NCBI GenBank assembly: GCA_905215465.1
Contig: CAJMPT010000057.1
Location: 1 to 8,675 of the forward strand
Origin: an uncultured bacterium
GTDB taxonomy: Bacteria; Actinomycetota; Coriobacteriia; Coriobacteriales; Atopobiaceae
DNA: 8,675 bases
Direction of reading: 5' to 3'
A program made the translations under genes and the position numbers. Under the pieces are notes generated by a model that did no database searches, was not told the DNA's origin, and worked only from the letters and a program-made list of their open reading frames with translations. This document shows, one piece after another, positions 1 to 7,746 of this stretch. Numbering within the stretch: position 1 is the first letter of the stretch; every line of letters begins with the position of its first letter.

Positions 1-899
1 CCTGCGTCCTCGTCGTCCTGGCCGTCGTGGGCCTTCTGGCCCGCGGCCTGGTCTTTGGCATCGAGTTCCGCGGCGGCACCGAGATGGACTTCCGCTCCAC
101 GGGAGACGTCGCCATCGAGCAGATGCGCGGCGCGCTCGAGTCTGTGGGCGAGGGCTCCGCCACCGTGCAGACCGCCGTCACCGAGGGCGAGCCGGGCTTC
201 CTCGTCCGCTCCGACACCACCGACCCCGCCACCGCCAACGCCCACGCGGCAGACGCCGCCGGCTCCCTTGGCCTGGCCGCCGACTCCTACACCGTGACCA
301 CCATCGGCCCCGACTGGGGCGCCGACGTCACGCGCTCCTCGGCCGTGGCGTTCGCCGTGGCCATCCTGGCCATCATCCTGTACGTGACCGTGCGCTACGA
401 GTTCAAGATGTCCCTCACGGCCGTCTGCGCGCTCCTGCACGACCTGGTCATCACCCTGGGCGTCTACGCCTGGTTCCAGATCGCCATCTCGCCCAACGTG
501 GTGGCCGCGCTTCTCACCATCATGGGCTACTCGCTCTATGACACCGTGGTGGAGTTCAACCGCATGGACGAGAACGCGCGCCAGCTCAAGGACGGCGTCC
601 ACCGCACCTACTACCAGATCTGCAACTTCTCCATCAACGAGGTCTTCGTCCGCTCCATCAACACCACCATCGTGACCGTGGTGCCCGTCGTGGCGCTTCT
701 GGCCATCGGCGGAACCACGCTGCGCGACTTTGCCTTCGCCATGCTCGTGGGAGAGCTCTTGGGCACCTACTCCAGCTTTGCCGTCGCCTCCCCGCTGCTC
801 GCCATGTGGAAGACGCGCGAACCCAAGTGGGCCAAGCTCGAGGCCCGCTACGGCGAGTCCGCCGCCAAGGCCGCGTCCGGCGAGAAGAGCGGCGAGTAG
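1..899 (+). CDS. secF: Protein translocase subunit SecF (5' end outside window)
   Basis: The protein is the SecF subunit (or SecF half of a SecDF fusion) of the membrane complex that uses the proton gradient to help SecYEG export proteins. The reading frame is open from base 3, so the start lies upstream and 298 residues are visible. The first visible residues form the first membrane helix, ending in the family motif GIEFRGG (residues 19-25). An external domain follows (about 26-110), then five further membrane helices near 112-129, 138-158, 163-182, 219-236 and 241-266. The SecF signature reads GYSLYDTVVEFNR (175-187), with Tyr where many SecF proteins have Asn; from memory, actinobacterial SecF also has Tyr here. 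The tail is short, charged and rich in Lys, Glu and Ala. The next gene starts one base after the stop, suggesting translational coupling. Whether secD is separate or fused cannot be seen. Confidence 0.95.
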   Translation, partial: CVLVVLAVVGLLARGLVFGIEFRGGTEMDFRSTGDVAIEQMRGALESVGEGSATVQTAVTEGEPGFLVRSDTTDPATANAHAADAAGSLGLAADSYTVTTIGPDWGADVTRSSAVAFAVAILAIILYVTVRYEFKMSLTAVCALLHDLVITLGVYAWFQIAISPNVVAALLTIMGYSLYDTVVEFNRMDENARQLKDGVHRTYYQICNFSINEVFVRSINTTIVTVVPVVALLAIGGTTLRDFAFAMLVGELLGTYSSFAVASPLLAMWKTREPKWAKLEARYGESAAKAASGEKSGE

Positions 900-900
900 G

Positions 901-3900
901 ATGCCTGGCCTGGCACAGAGTCTCCGCTGGCGGCAGCTGACGCAGGACCGCGCGGCCGAGCACGTCCTCGTCCGCGAGCTGGGCGTGCCCGCCATCGTGG
1001 CCCGCGTCCTGGCGGCCCGCGGCGTGACCGACCCCGACGAGGCCCGCCTCTTCCTCAGCCCCTCCCTTAAGCGCGACTGGGCGGACCCGCTGCTCATCCC
1101 CGGCATGTCCGACGCCGCCGACCGCGTCATGCGCGCCCTTGCGGACCACGAGGCCATAGCCGTCTTCGGAGACTTCGACGTGGACGGCATGAGCTCGACC
1201 TGCCTCCTCACCCTGGCGCTGCGCCGCCTGGGCGCCGATGTCCACCCCTTCATCCCCAACCGCTTCGGCGAGGGGTACGGCCTGTCCCGCGAGGCCCTGG
1301 CCCGCGTGAGGCAGACCTGCGAGCCCGACCTCGTCATCACCGTGGACAACGGCATCGCTGCCCGCGAGGAGGTGGCGTGGCTCGTCTCCGAGGGCGTCGA
1401 CGTCGTGGTGACCGACCACCACGAGCCGGCCGACCTCGTGCCCGAGGGCGTTCCCGTGACCGACCCCAAGCTCTCCGCCGACTGTCCCTCCCGCGAGCTC
1501 GCCGGCGCCGGCGTGGCCCTGAAGCTCGTCTGCGAGCTGGGGCGCCGCCTGGGTCAGCCCGACCTCTGGCTCGACTACACCGACGTGGCCACGCTGGGCA
1601 CGCTCTCCGACATGATGCTGCTCCAGGGCGAGAACCGCGCCCTGGTGGCAGAGGGCCTCGCGCGCATGCGCCGGGTCACCCGGCCCGGCCTGGTGGCCCT
1701 CGCGGCGACGGCGGGCCAGGACATCTCCCAGGTCACGGCCGACGGCCTGCCCTTCTCCATCATCCCGCGCCTGAACGCCGCGGGCCGCATGGGCTCCACC
1801 GACGTGGCCTTCGACCTGCTCCTCACCGACGACCCCGCCGAGGCCGCGGTGCTCGCGGGCAAGCTCGAGGAGATCAACACCGAGCGCCGCAGCATAGAGT
1901 CCGCGCTCACCGAGGCCGCCATGGCCAAGGTCGAGAAGACCTACCACGGCGGTCGCTGCGTCGTCGTGGGCGGGGAGGGCTGGCACGAGGGCGTCAAGGG
2001 CATCGTGGCGAGCCGCATCGTCAACCGCTATCACGTCCCCGCCATCCTCTTCACCATCCAGGACGGCATCGCCCGCGGCTCCGGCCGCTCGGTCGGCGAA
2101 GTCGACCTCTTCCATGCCGTCGAGCAGTGCTCCGACGTGCTCGTGCGCTTTGGCGGCCATGCGGGCGCCGTGGGCGTAACCTGCGAGGCCTCTCGCCTGG
2201 ACGAGTTCCGCGAGCGCCTCGAGGCCGCCCTTGCCAACCTTCCCGCCGAGCAGTTCCGAGACACCGGCGAGGTCACGGCCACCGTCGGCCTCTCGGAGCT
2301 CACTGTGGAGTCAATCGGTGCCCTGGAGATGCTCCAGCCCTTTGGCCAGGGCAACAAGAAGCCGCTGCTCGCGAGCGTGGGCGTCACCATGCGCAACCGC
2401 TCGCGCGTGGGGGCGGACGGCGCCCACCTGCGCTTTCTTGCCACGGACGGCATGGCCTGCGTCCCGGCCATCATGTTCCGCGCCCCGGACGTGGAGCGCG
2501 CGGCCGCCTGCGACGGCGCGGTCGACCTCGTCTTCGAGGCCGTGAACGAGACCTGGCAGGGCCGCACCAAGCCCAAGCTCATGGTGCGCGACATCTGCTA
2601 CCGCGACCAGGGCATCCCCGGCTCGCCCGAGCTTCTCGCCGAGCTGGGCCGCTGCGAGGACGGCTGCCTCACGCAGGGCGCACCCGGCGCGGAGCCCACC
2701 GACGCGGGGGAGAACGGGCCCTCCGCGGCCGAGTCCCGCGCCGCCCTTTCGGCCCTGGCGCCGGAGGAGCTCACCTCCGAGCTCGTGCGCCGCCTCATTG
2801 GGGAGAGGCCCCTGCTGCCCGCCCAGGCCCGTGCCCTCGAGCTGCTTGGCTGTGGCCGCTCCTGCATGGCCGTCATGGCCACCGGCCGCGGCAAGTCCCT
2901 CGTCTTCCACGTCCACGCGGCGCGCGAGGCCATCCTGCGCGGCCGCGCGAGCGTCTTCGTCTACCCGCTGCGCGCCCTCGTTGCCGACCAGGCCCATCAC
3001 CTTGCCACGCAGCTCGCGGACCTGGGCGTGAGCGCCGCCGTCCTCACCGGCGAGACGGACCAGGCCGCCCGCGAGCGCACCTACGCGAGCCTTGCCGCAG
3101 GCGGGGTGGACGTGCTCCTCACCACGCCCGAGTACCTCTCCCTGCACGTGGGCGAGCTTGCCGCCTGCGGACGCGTGGGCTTTCTGGCCATAGACGAGGC
3201 CCACCACGCCGGCATGTCCAAGTCCGGCCACCGCGAGGCCTACGCCGACCTGCCCGCCGTCCGCACCGCGCTGGGCGGGCCCACCTGCCTTGCCGTCACG
3301 GCCACCGCGCGGCCCGACGTGGCGCGGGAGGCCTGCCGCCTTCTGGGCATCGACGAGGCCGACGTCGTTGTGGACGCCACGCGGCGCCCCAACCTCTCCG
3401 TCCGCGACGGCCGTGACCTGCGCGACCGCGAGGGCGCCCTGGTCTCGGTGGTGGCGCCCGGTCAGAAGACCATCGTCTACGTGAGCTCGCGCGACCAGTC
3501 CGTGCAGCTCGTCCGCACGCTGCGCCACCGCCTGCCGGAGCTCGCCGACCGCATCGCCTTCTACAACGCGGGCCTTCCGCGCGAGGTCAGGGCGCGCGTC
3601 GAGCGGGCCTTCCGCGACGGCGGCCTCTCATGCATCGTCTCCACGAGCGCCTTCGGCGAGGGCGTGAACCTCCCTGACGTGCGCGACGTCGTGCTCTACG
3701 GCCTGCCCTACGGCGCCGTGGAGCTTAACCAGATGAGCGGCCGCGCTGGGCGAGACGGGCTTCCCGCCCGGGTGCACATGCTCTTCTCGGCGCGTGACAT
3801 GCGCGTGAACGAGCGCGTCATCTCGCAGGCCGCGCCCGCCCGGGACGACCTCGTGGCCCTCTACCGGGCCATCCGCACGCTGGCCGACGCCTCCGGCAGG

Positions 3901-4233
3901 CTCACCTCCTCAGACGAGGAGCTCCTCGCCATGACGGCTCGGGTGGCGCCCGCCCTGCACGTGAGCGAGCAGGAGGTGCAAAGCGGCCTCTCAGTCTTTG
4001 CCGAGCTCGGCTTCCTCACGGTCTGTGGCTGGGGAGAGGAGCGTTGCATTGTTGTTGAAACCTCGCCCGCGCGTATGGAGCTCGCCCGCTCGGCGCGCTA
4101 CCTTGAGGGCGAGAACCTCCGCGAGGAGTTCAGGGAGTTTGCAGATTGGGTATTCTCTTGCCCATGCGAGGAGCTTCTCGCCCACATAGACAGGCCCATC
4201 ACCCCCGGCTTCGGGAGCACGGTGACTGAATAG
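901..4233 (+). CDS. recJ: RecJ single-strand 5'-3' exonuclease fused to RecQ-like SF2 helicase
   Basis: The 1110-residue protein joins two DNA-repair enzymes. The RecJ half carries DHH-family metal-binding motifs: GDFDVDG (90-96), VDNG (148-151), DHH (172-174) and Asp237. The DHHA1 domain follows, with GWHEGVKG near 360 and GGHAG (418-422), then an OB-fold domain (about 455-570). A low-complexity linker (about 575-630) leads to a superfamily 2 helicase: Walker A ATGRGKS (660-666, Lys665), DEAH (765-768), VTATA (799-803), FGEGVN (918-923) and QMSGRAGRDG (944-953). These motifs most resemble RecQ, but I see no RecQ zinc-binding cysteine cluster and no HRDC domain. The C-terminal ~120 residues look winged-helix-like. 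RecJ degrades 5' strands in recombination and base-excision repair, and the helicase would supply unwound substrate. The start at 901 was chosen because it follows the secF stop by one base and fits the usual RecJ N-terminus; an in-frame extension back to 730 lies inside secF. Confidence 0.93.
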   Translation: MPGLAQSLRWRQLTQDRAAEHVLVRELGVPAIVARVLAARGVTDPDEARLFLSPSLKRDWADPLLIPGMSDAADRVMRALADHEAIAVFGDFDVDGMSSTCLLTLALRRLGADVHPFIPNRFGEGYGLSREALARVRQTCEPDLVITVDNGIAAREEVAWLVSEGVDVVVTDHHEPADLVPEGVPVTDPKLSADCPSRELAGAGVALKLVCELGRRLGQPDLWLDYTDVATLGTLSDMMLLQGENRALVAEGLARMRRVTRPGLVALAATAGQDISQVTADGLPFSIIPRLNAAGRMGSTDVAFDLLLTDDPAEAAVLAGKLEEINTERRSIESALTEAAMAKVEKTYHGGRCVVVGGEGWHEGVKGIVASRIVNRYHVPAILFTIQDGIARGSGRSVGEVDLFHAVEQCSDVLVRFGGHAGAVGVTCEASRLDEFRERLEAALANLPAEQFRDTGEVTATVGLSELTVESIGALEMLQPFGQGNKKPLLASVGVTMRNRSRVGADGAHLRFLATDGMACVPAIMFRAPDVERAAACDGAVDLVFEAVNETWQGRTKPKLMVRDICYRDQGIPGSPELLAELGRCEDGCLTQGAPGAEPTDAGENGPSAAESRAALSALAPEELTSELVRRLIGERPLLPAQARALELLGCGRSCMAVMATGRGKSLVFHVHAAREAILRGRASVFVYPLRALVADQAHHLATQLADLGVSAAVLTGETDQAARERTYASLAAGGVDVLLTTPEYLSLHVGELAACGRVGFLAIDEAHHAGMSKSGHREAYADLPAVRTALGGPTCLAVTATARPDVAREACRLLGIDEADVVVDATRRPNLSVRDGRDLRDREGALVSVVAPGQKTIVYVSSRDQSVQLVRTLRHRLPELADRIAFYNAGLPREVRARVERAFRDGGLSCIVSTSAFGEGVNLPDVRDVVLYGLPYGAVELNQMSGRAGRDGLPARVHMLFSARDMRVNERVISQAAPARDDLVALYRAIRTLADASGRLTSSDEELLAMTARVAPALHVSEQEVQSGLSVFAELGFLTVCGWGEERCIVVETSPARMELARSARYLEGENLREEFREFADWVFSCPCEELLAHIDRPITPGFGSTVTE

Positions 4234-4250
4234 ATTGACCAGGTGGCACC

Positions 4251-6668
4251 ATGGACGCAAACGTCGATAGCACCAGAACCGCAGGCCAGCAGGCGGCCGC
4301 GCAGGACGCCCAGGCCGCGCCCGAGCTCGCGGCTCCGCAGGCAAAGCCGGCAAAGAAGGCCGTGCCCGATGCCGCCAACTTCCGCCTGCTGGAGGAGGCC
4401 TGCGCCTCCTATCTTGACGAGGAGGGCATGGGGAAGGTCGAGCGGGCCTACCGCTTTGCGGCCGACTTCCACCGCGACCAGCGCCGCCGCTCCGGCGAGC
4501 CGTACATCAACCACCCCGTCGAGGTGGCCCTCATCCTCTCCAAGGACCTCCACATGGACGAGGACACCATCTGCGCGGCCCTTCTCCACGACACCGTGGA
4601 GGACACGCCCGCCACGCTCGAGCAGCTTACCGACCTCTTTGGGCAGACGGTGGCCGAGCTCGTGGACGGCGTGACCAAGCTGACCTCCATCAAGGTCACC
4701 TCCATGGACGAGAAGCAGGCCTTGAACCTGCGCAAGATGTTTCTGGCCATGAGCCGCGACATCCGCGTGGTCATCATCAAGCTGGCCGACCGCCTGCACA
4801 ACATGCGCACCCTTGCGGCCCTGCCTCCCGACCGGCGCCTCTTCAAGGCGCGCGAGACCATGGACGTCTACGCGCCCCTAGCCGACCGCCTGGGCATCTC
4901 CTCGGTCAAGTGGGAGCTCGAGGACCTGGCCTTCTTCTGGCTCGAGCCCGACGAATACCAGCGCGTGGCCCGCATGGTGCAGGACTCCCGCGCCCAGCGC
5001 GAGGACGACGCCCAGAGCGCCATGAAGACCCTCGACGACGAGCTGCGCGCCGTTGGCCTCAAGGACTACCAGATCACCGGGCGCCCCAAGCACCTGTGGT
5101 CCATCTACCTCAAGATGACCCGCAAGGGCCGCGAGTTCTCCGAGATCTACGACCTCATCGCCCTGCGCGTCATCACGCAGTCGGTGGGGGACTGCTACAG
5201 CGCCCTGGGCGCCGTCCACAGCCTGTGGCACCCCATGCCCGGCCGCTTCAAGGACTACATCGCCACGCCCAAGGCCAACCTCTACCAGTCCTTGCACACC
5301 ACCGTGGTGGGCCCGGACGGACGTCCCATCGAGATTCAGATCCGCACCGTGGAGATGCACGAGGCGTCCGAGTACGGCATCGCCGCCCACTGGCTCTACA
5401 AGAAGGCCGGCAACTCCCGCGGCAGGATGAGCGCCGAGGACCGAGCCATCGACTCCACCATCAACTGGATTCGCAAGAGCCTGGACTGGGCCGCCGAGGA
5501 CGAGATGGACGACCCGCACGAGTTCTTGGACTCGCTGCGCGTGGACCTCTTTGAGCGCGAGATCTTCGTCTTCACCCCGAAGGGCGAGGTCATGAGCCTG
5601 AGGCGCGAGTCCACGCCGCTCGACTTTGCCTACGCCGTCCACACCGAGGTGGGCAACCACTGCGTGGGAGCCAAGGTCAACGGCTCTGTGGTGCCGCTCA
5701 CCTACAAGCTCAACATGGGCGACCGCATTGAGATCCTCACCAACAAGAACGCCCGCCCGAGCCGCGACTGGCTGAACATCGTGGTCACGCCGGGCGCCCG
5801 CTCCAAGATCCGCAAGTACTTCTCGGTTGAGACCAAGACAGACGACGCCGAGCAGGGGCGCGTGGAGCTTGCCCACGAGCTGCGCCGCCGCGGCTACGGT
5901 ATCTCCACCAAGCGTACGGTCAAGGCCATCCAGCGCGTGTGCGACAACATGGAGCTGCGCAGCCCCGACGACCTCTTTGCCTCCATCCACAACGGCAAGG
6001 TCACGGTCATCATGGCGGCCAACCGCATCGAGGAGATTCTCGAGGAGGGTTCGCCCGAGCAGCTCGCTGCGCAGGCCAAGGAGGCCGAGGCCAAGGCGGC
6101 CCACGCTGCCGCCATGGCGCAGGGCAAGCCCATCATGCAGGCCTACGCCATCACGCAGGTGGCCCAGGGCGGCAAGAAGTACCGCCGGAGCAACTGCGGA
6201 GTTGTGGTCAAGGGCGACGCGGACCTTCTCGTCCACCTTGCCCACTGCTGTAACCCCGTTGCCGGGGACGACATCGTGGGCTTCATCACCCGCGGCCGCG
6301 GCGTCTCGGTGCACCGCGCGACCTGCCCAAACGTGGCCGACCTCCAGCGCCACCCGGAGCGCATGATCGACGTCGAGTGGGACGCGTCGGGCGCCACCGA
6401 GTTCCGCGTGGAGATTGTGGTGGAGGCCACCGACCGCATGGGTCTGCTCAAGGACGTGACCATCGCCATCGGCGACGCCGGCGGAAACATCCTGTCGGCC
6501 GCCACGCAGACCTCCAGCCAGGGCATCGCGCGTCTGCGCTTCCTGGTGTCCATCTCCGACGCCAGCCTGCTCGACGCGCTTCTCGCCACCGTGAGCCGCG
6601 TGCCCTCCGTCTACGACGCCCGCCGCCTCATGCCCGGCGAGGGCGCCAGCCAGCAGCGCCTCCGCTAG
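4251..6668 (+). CDS. rel: Bifunctional (p)ppGpp synthetase/hydrolase, Rel/SpoT family
   Basis: This long RSH enzyme (805 residues) makes and degrades the alarmone (p)ppGpp in the ribosome-linked stringent response. After an Ala-rich N-terminal extension (about 1-45) comes an HD hydrolase domain with its metal and catalytic residues intact: His88, His113-Asp114, Glu117-Asp118 and Asp180 (KLADRLHN). The synthetase domain has the basic RFKD motif (332-335) typical of bifunctional enzymes, rather than the acidic form of RelA-only enzymes, and the catalytic Glu374 in SEYGIAAHW. The regulatory half has a TGS domain (from Ile438), a helical section with an Ala/Lys-rich stretch, a zinc-finger domain with HCC (665-667) and CPN, and a C-terminal ACT domain (about 718-795). 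Both active sites look functional. The gene starts 17 bases after recJ, behind AGGTGG (4241-4246). The spacing of only four bases to ATG is short, but no better start precedes the HD domain. Confidence 0.96.
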   Translation: MDANVDSTRTAGQQAAAQDAQAAPELAAPQAKPAKKAVPDAANFRLLEEACASYLDEEGMGKVERAYRFAADFHRDQRRRSGEPYINHPVEVALILSKDLHMDEDTICAALLHDTVEDTPATLEQLTDLFGQTVAELVDGVTKLTSIKVTSMDEKQALNLRKMFLAMSRDIRVVIIKLADRLHNMRTLAALPPDRRLFKARETMDVYAPLADRLGISSVKWELEDLAFFWLEPDEYQRVARMVQDSRAQREDDAQSAMKTLDDELRAVGLKDYQITGRPKHLWSIYLKMTRKGREFSEIYDLIALRVITQSVGDCYSALGAVHSLWHPMPGRFKDYIATPKANLYQSLHTTVVGPDGRPIEIQIRTVEMHEASEYGIAAHWLYKKAGNSRGRMSAEDRAIDSTINWIRKSLDWAAEDEMDDPHEFLDSLRVDLFEREIFVFTPKGEVMSLRRESTPLDFAYAVHTEVGNHCVGAKVNGSVVPLTYKLNMGDRIEILTNKNARPSRDWLNIVVTPGARSKIRKYFSVETKTDDAEQGRVELAHELRRRGYGISTKRTVKAIQRVCDNMELRSPDDLFASIHNGKVTVIMAANRIEEILEEGSPEQLAAQAKEAEAKAAHAAAMAQGKPIMQAYAITQVAQGGKKYRRSNCGVVVKGDADLLVHLAHCCNPVAGDDIVGFITRGRGVSVHRATCPNVADLQRHPERMIDVEWDASGATEFRVEIVVEATDRMGLLKDVTIAIGDAGGNILSAATQTSSQGIARLRFLVSISDASLLDALLATVSRVPSVYDARRLMPGEGASQQRLR

Positions 6669-6716
6669 CCACCAGACATCGGGGACGCTTTTATTTTCCA
6701 GGTAAAGGGGACATGC
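6669..6716. other. AT-rich spacer between rel and the hydrolase gene, with repeated GGGGAC
   Basis: This 48-base gap contains an AT-rich core (6688-6700) that contrasts with the surrounding GC-rich coding sequence. GGGGAC occurs twice, at 6681-6686 and 6707-6712. CTTTTA (6688-6693) can pair imperfectly with TAAAG (6703-6707) around a short loop. The second GGGGAC overlaps the Shine-Dalgarno AAAGGGG (6704-6710) of the downstream gene, so a hairpin here could influence its translation. It could also be the worn remnant of a small dispersed palindrome. No good promoter hexamer pair is visible. Confidence 0.35.
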
Positions 6717-7355
6717 ATGCCAGAGGCCAAGTCCGACGAGATCCGCAACTTCGTGGTGGGGCCCATCCAGACCAACTGCTACGCCTACGTGAGCGACGGG
6801 GCCTGTATGGTCGTGGACCCGGGCGCGTCCGGCGCCGCTGTGGCCGAGCACCTGGCCGACGTTCGCGTTGAGTGCGTGGTGGCCACCCACGGCCACGGTG
6901 ACCACGTGGGCGGCGTGGCGGCGCTCGTGGCCGCGTGCGAGGCGCCGTTCTGCATCAACGCCGCGGACGCCGAGCGGGCCTCGCACGCCGGCCAGCCTTC
7001 CGAGCTGGGCATTGCCTATGACGACGACGCGCCTGCGCCCGACCGCATGCTCTTTGAGGGAGACGTCATCTCCGTGGGTACGGCCACCTTCACCGTCATG
7101 GAGACGCCCGGTCACACGCCGGGTGGCATCGTGCTCGTGGGTGGCGGCTCCGCCGAGGGCGTGGCCTTCGTGGGCGACACGCTCTTCCCGGGCAGCCACG
7201 GCCGCACAGACCTCGACGGCGGCGACGAGAAGGCCATCATGGCCTCGCTGCGTCGCATGGCGCAAGAGATTGCCCCCGCGACTACGCTCCTGTGCGGGCA
7301 CGGCCCCTCCACTACCATGGCCGCTGAGCTGGCGAGAAACCCGTTCCTGAGGTAG
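6717..7355 (+). CDS. Metallo-beta-lactamase-fold hydrolase, glyoxalase II-like (YcbL type)
   Basis: A 212-residue single-domain cytoplasmic hydrolase of the metallo-beta-lactamase fold, closest in pattern to glyoxalase II-like proteins such as YcbL. The metal-binding signature THGHGDH gives His58, His60, Asp62 and His63. His133 (PGHTPGG), Asp154 (GDTLFPGSHGRTDL) and His195 (CGHGP) complete a two-metal site. The separate C-terminal substrate domain of true glyoxalase II is missing, as expected for this short subfamily, so the physiological thioester or other substrate cannot be stated. The start at 6717 is supported by AAAGGGG (6704-6710) six bases upstream; an overlapping ATG at 6713 is out of frame. 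It follows rel by 48 bases and is probably co-transcribed. Such hydrolases commonly sit beside rel and dtd in Gram-positive genomes. A GC-rich hairpin without a T-run (7375-7380 with 7391-7396) lies 20 bases after the stop. Confidence 0.92.
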   Translation: MPEAKSDEIRNFVVGPIQTNCYAYVSDGACMVVDPGASGAAVAEHLADVRVECVVATHGHGDHVGGVAALVAACEAPFCINAADAERASHAGQPSELGIAYDDDAPAPDRMLFEGDVISVGTATFTVMETPGHTPGGIVLVGGGSAEGVAFVGDTLFPGSHGRTDLDGGDEKAIMASLRRMAQEIAPATTLLCGHGPSTTMAAELARNPFLR

Positions 7356-7393
7356 GGCGGCCAGCTAGGCGAGCCGCGGGGCGTTGCGGTCCC

Positions 7394-7430
7394 GCGCAGA
7401 ATTGGCCTCCACTGGATGGCATTCCTGCGC
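7394..7430 (-). repeat. Palindromic element, copy A (imperfect)
   Basis: A 37-base imperfect palindrome begins GCGCAG and ends CTGCGC, with CCACTGG at its centre. Reverse-complemented, it matches copy B (7505-7541) at 29 of 37 positions, so the two copies lie in opposite orientation 74 bases apart. The arms of this copy are degenerate, with a bulge and mismatches inside the terminal CTGCGC pairing. It lies downstream of the hydrolase stop codon. It may be a dispersed palindromic (REP-like) element or a remnant of one; no T-run follows, so it is not a standard terminator. Confidence 0.6.
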
Positions 7431-7504
7431 GTCGGGATGAGCTTCTCGCCTTTGTCTTAACTTTGGGTTCCAGCGGAGCGCTTCTTTGAGCGAAAGACCT
7501 CGGT

Positions 7505-7541
7505 GCGCAGATTTGCCTCCCAGTGGACCCCAAATCTGCGC
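7505..7541 (+). repeat. Palindromic element, copy B (perfect 11-base arms)
   Basis: Two perfect 11-base inverted arms, GCGCAGATTTG (7505-7515) and CAAATCTGCGC (7531-7541), flank a 15-base loop containing CCAGTGG. It is the better-preserved partner of copy A, whose reverse complement shares 29 of 37 bases. The perfect arms suggest recent origin or selection on the hairpin. The following bases are GCCCCTTG, not a T-run, so ordinary intrinsic termination of the hydrolase operon is not evident. The 73 bases between the copies (7431-7504) show no reading frame or RNA gene that I recognise. Confidence 0.7.
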
Positions 7542-7555
7542 GCCCCTTGACAATC

Positions 7556-7594
7556 AAAAAAGGCAGCGAGAAGAGCATGCCTTTTCGCCGCCTT
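7556..7594 (-). terminator. Intrinsic terminator of the tRNA-Leu gene
   Basis: Read on the - strand, AAGGCGGCGA pairs with TCGCTGCCTT over ten bases with one G-U pair, around a 15-base loop, and the stem runs into a T-tract (A run at 7556-7561 on the + strand). It starts ten bases beyond the tRNA 3' end and points in the same direction, so it should end a one-gene tRNA transcript and stop it running into the convergent hydrolase operon. Confidence 0.85.
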
Positions 7595-7604
7595 GCGCGT
7601 TCAA

Positions 7605-7688
7605 TGGTGCCCGAGGTGGGACTCGAACCCACACGAGTTGCCTCAGCGGTTTTTGAGACCGCCGCGTCTGCCATTCCGCCACTCGGGC
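7605..7688 (-). tRNA. tRNA-Leu, anticodon CAA (reads UUG)
   Basis: The - strand folds as a class II tRNA of 84 bases including an encoded CCA end. The acceptor stem is GCCCGAG with CTCGGGC, the discriminator base is A, and the D arm contains the AATGGCAGA loop. The anticodon stem GCGGT/ACCGC encloses the loop CTCAAAA, giving anticodon CAA. A variable arm GAG-GCAA-CTC marks leucine-type architecture, and the T arm is GTGGG-TTCGAGT-CCCAC. It reads UUG, a rare codon in such a GC-rich genome. The gene is alone, divergent from ferritin and convergent with the hydrolase gene. Confidence 0.97.
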
Positions 7689-7700
7689 CAACGATTGACC

Positions 7701-7706
7701 AGTGTA
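7701..7706 (-). promoter_or_regulatory. Possible -10 hexamer of the tRNA-Leu gene
   Basis: On the - strand TACACT lies 12 bases before the mature tRNA 5' end, the right distance for a promoter giving a leader of about five bases. It matches TATAAT at four of six positions. No convincing -35 hexamer is found 16-19 bases upstream, so support is positional only. Confidence 0.4.
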
Positions 7707-7746
7707 GCAGATTGCGCCCCACGGCACGGAAGCGCGCGGGGAGGGG

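Noticed and set aside
730..900. Earlier in-frame start for recJ inside secF
   Set aside because: It would add 57 residues translated from secF sequence in another frame. The ATG at 901 follows the secF stop directly and matches the expected RecJ N-terminus.
658..2160. A 500-codon - strand frame opposite secF and recJ
   Set aside because: Shadow of the + strand genes, with low-complexity composition and no recognisable motif. The same applies to the - strand frame at 2311-3528 and the + strand Arg-rich frame at 1377-3416.
4878..7301. An 807-codon open frame on the - strand opposite rel and the hydrolase
   Set aside because: Long antisense frames arise in very GC-rich genes because stop codons are rare. 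The translation is His/Gly/Val/Ala-rich with no domain, and it crosses two well-supported genes.
7547..7552. Perfect TTGACA as a + strand -35 hexamer
   Set aside because: No -10-like hexamer lies 16-18 bases downstream, and the position falls beside the tRNA terminator with no + strand gene following before ferritin.
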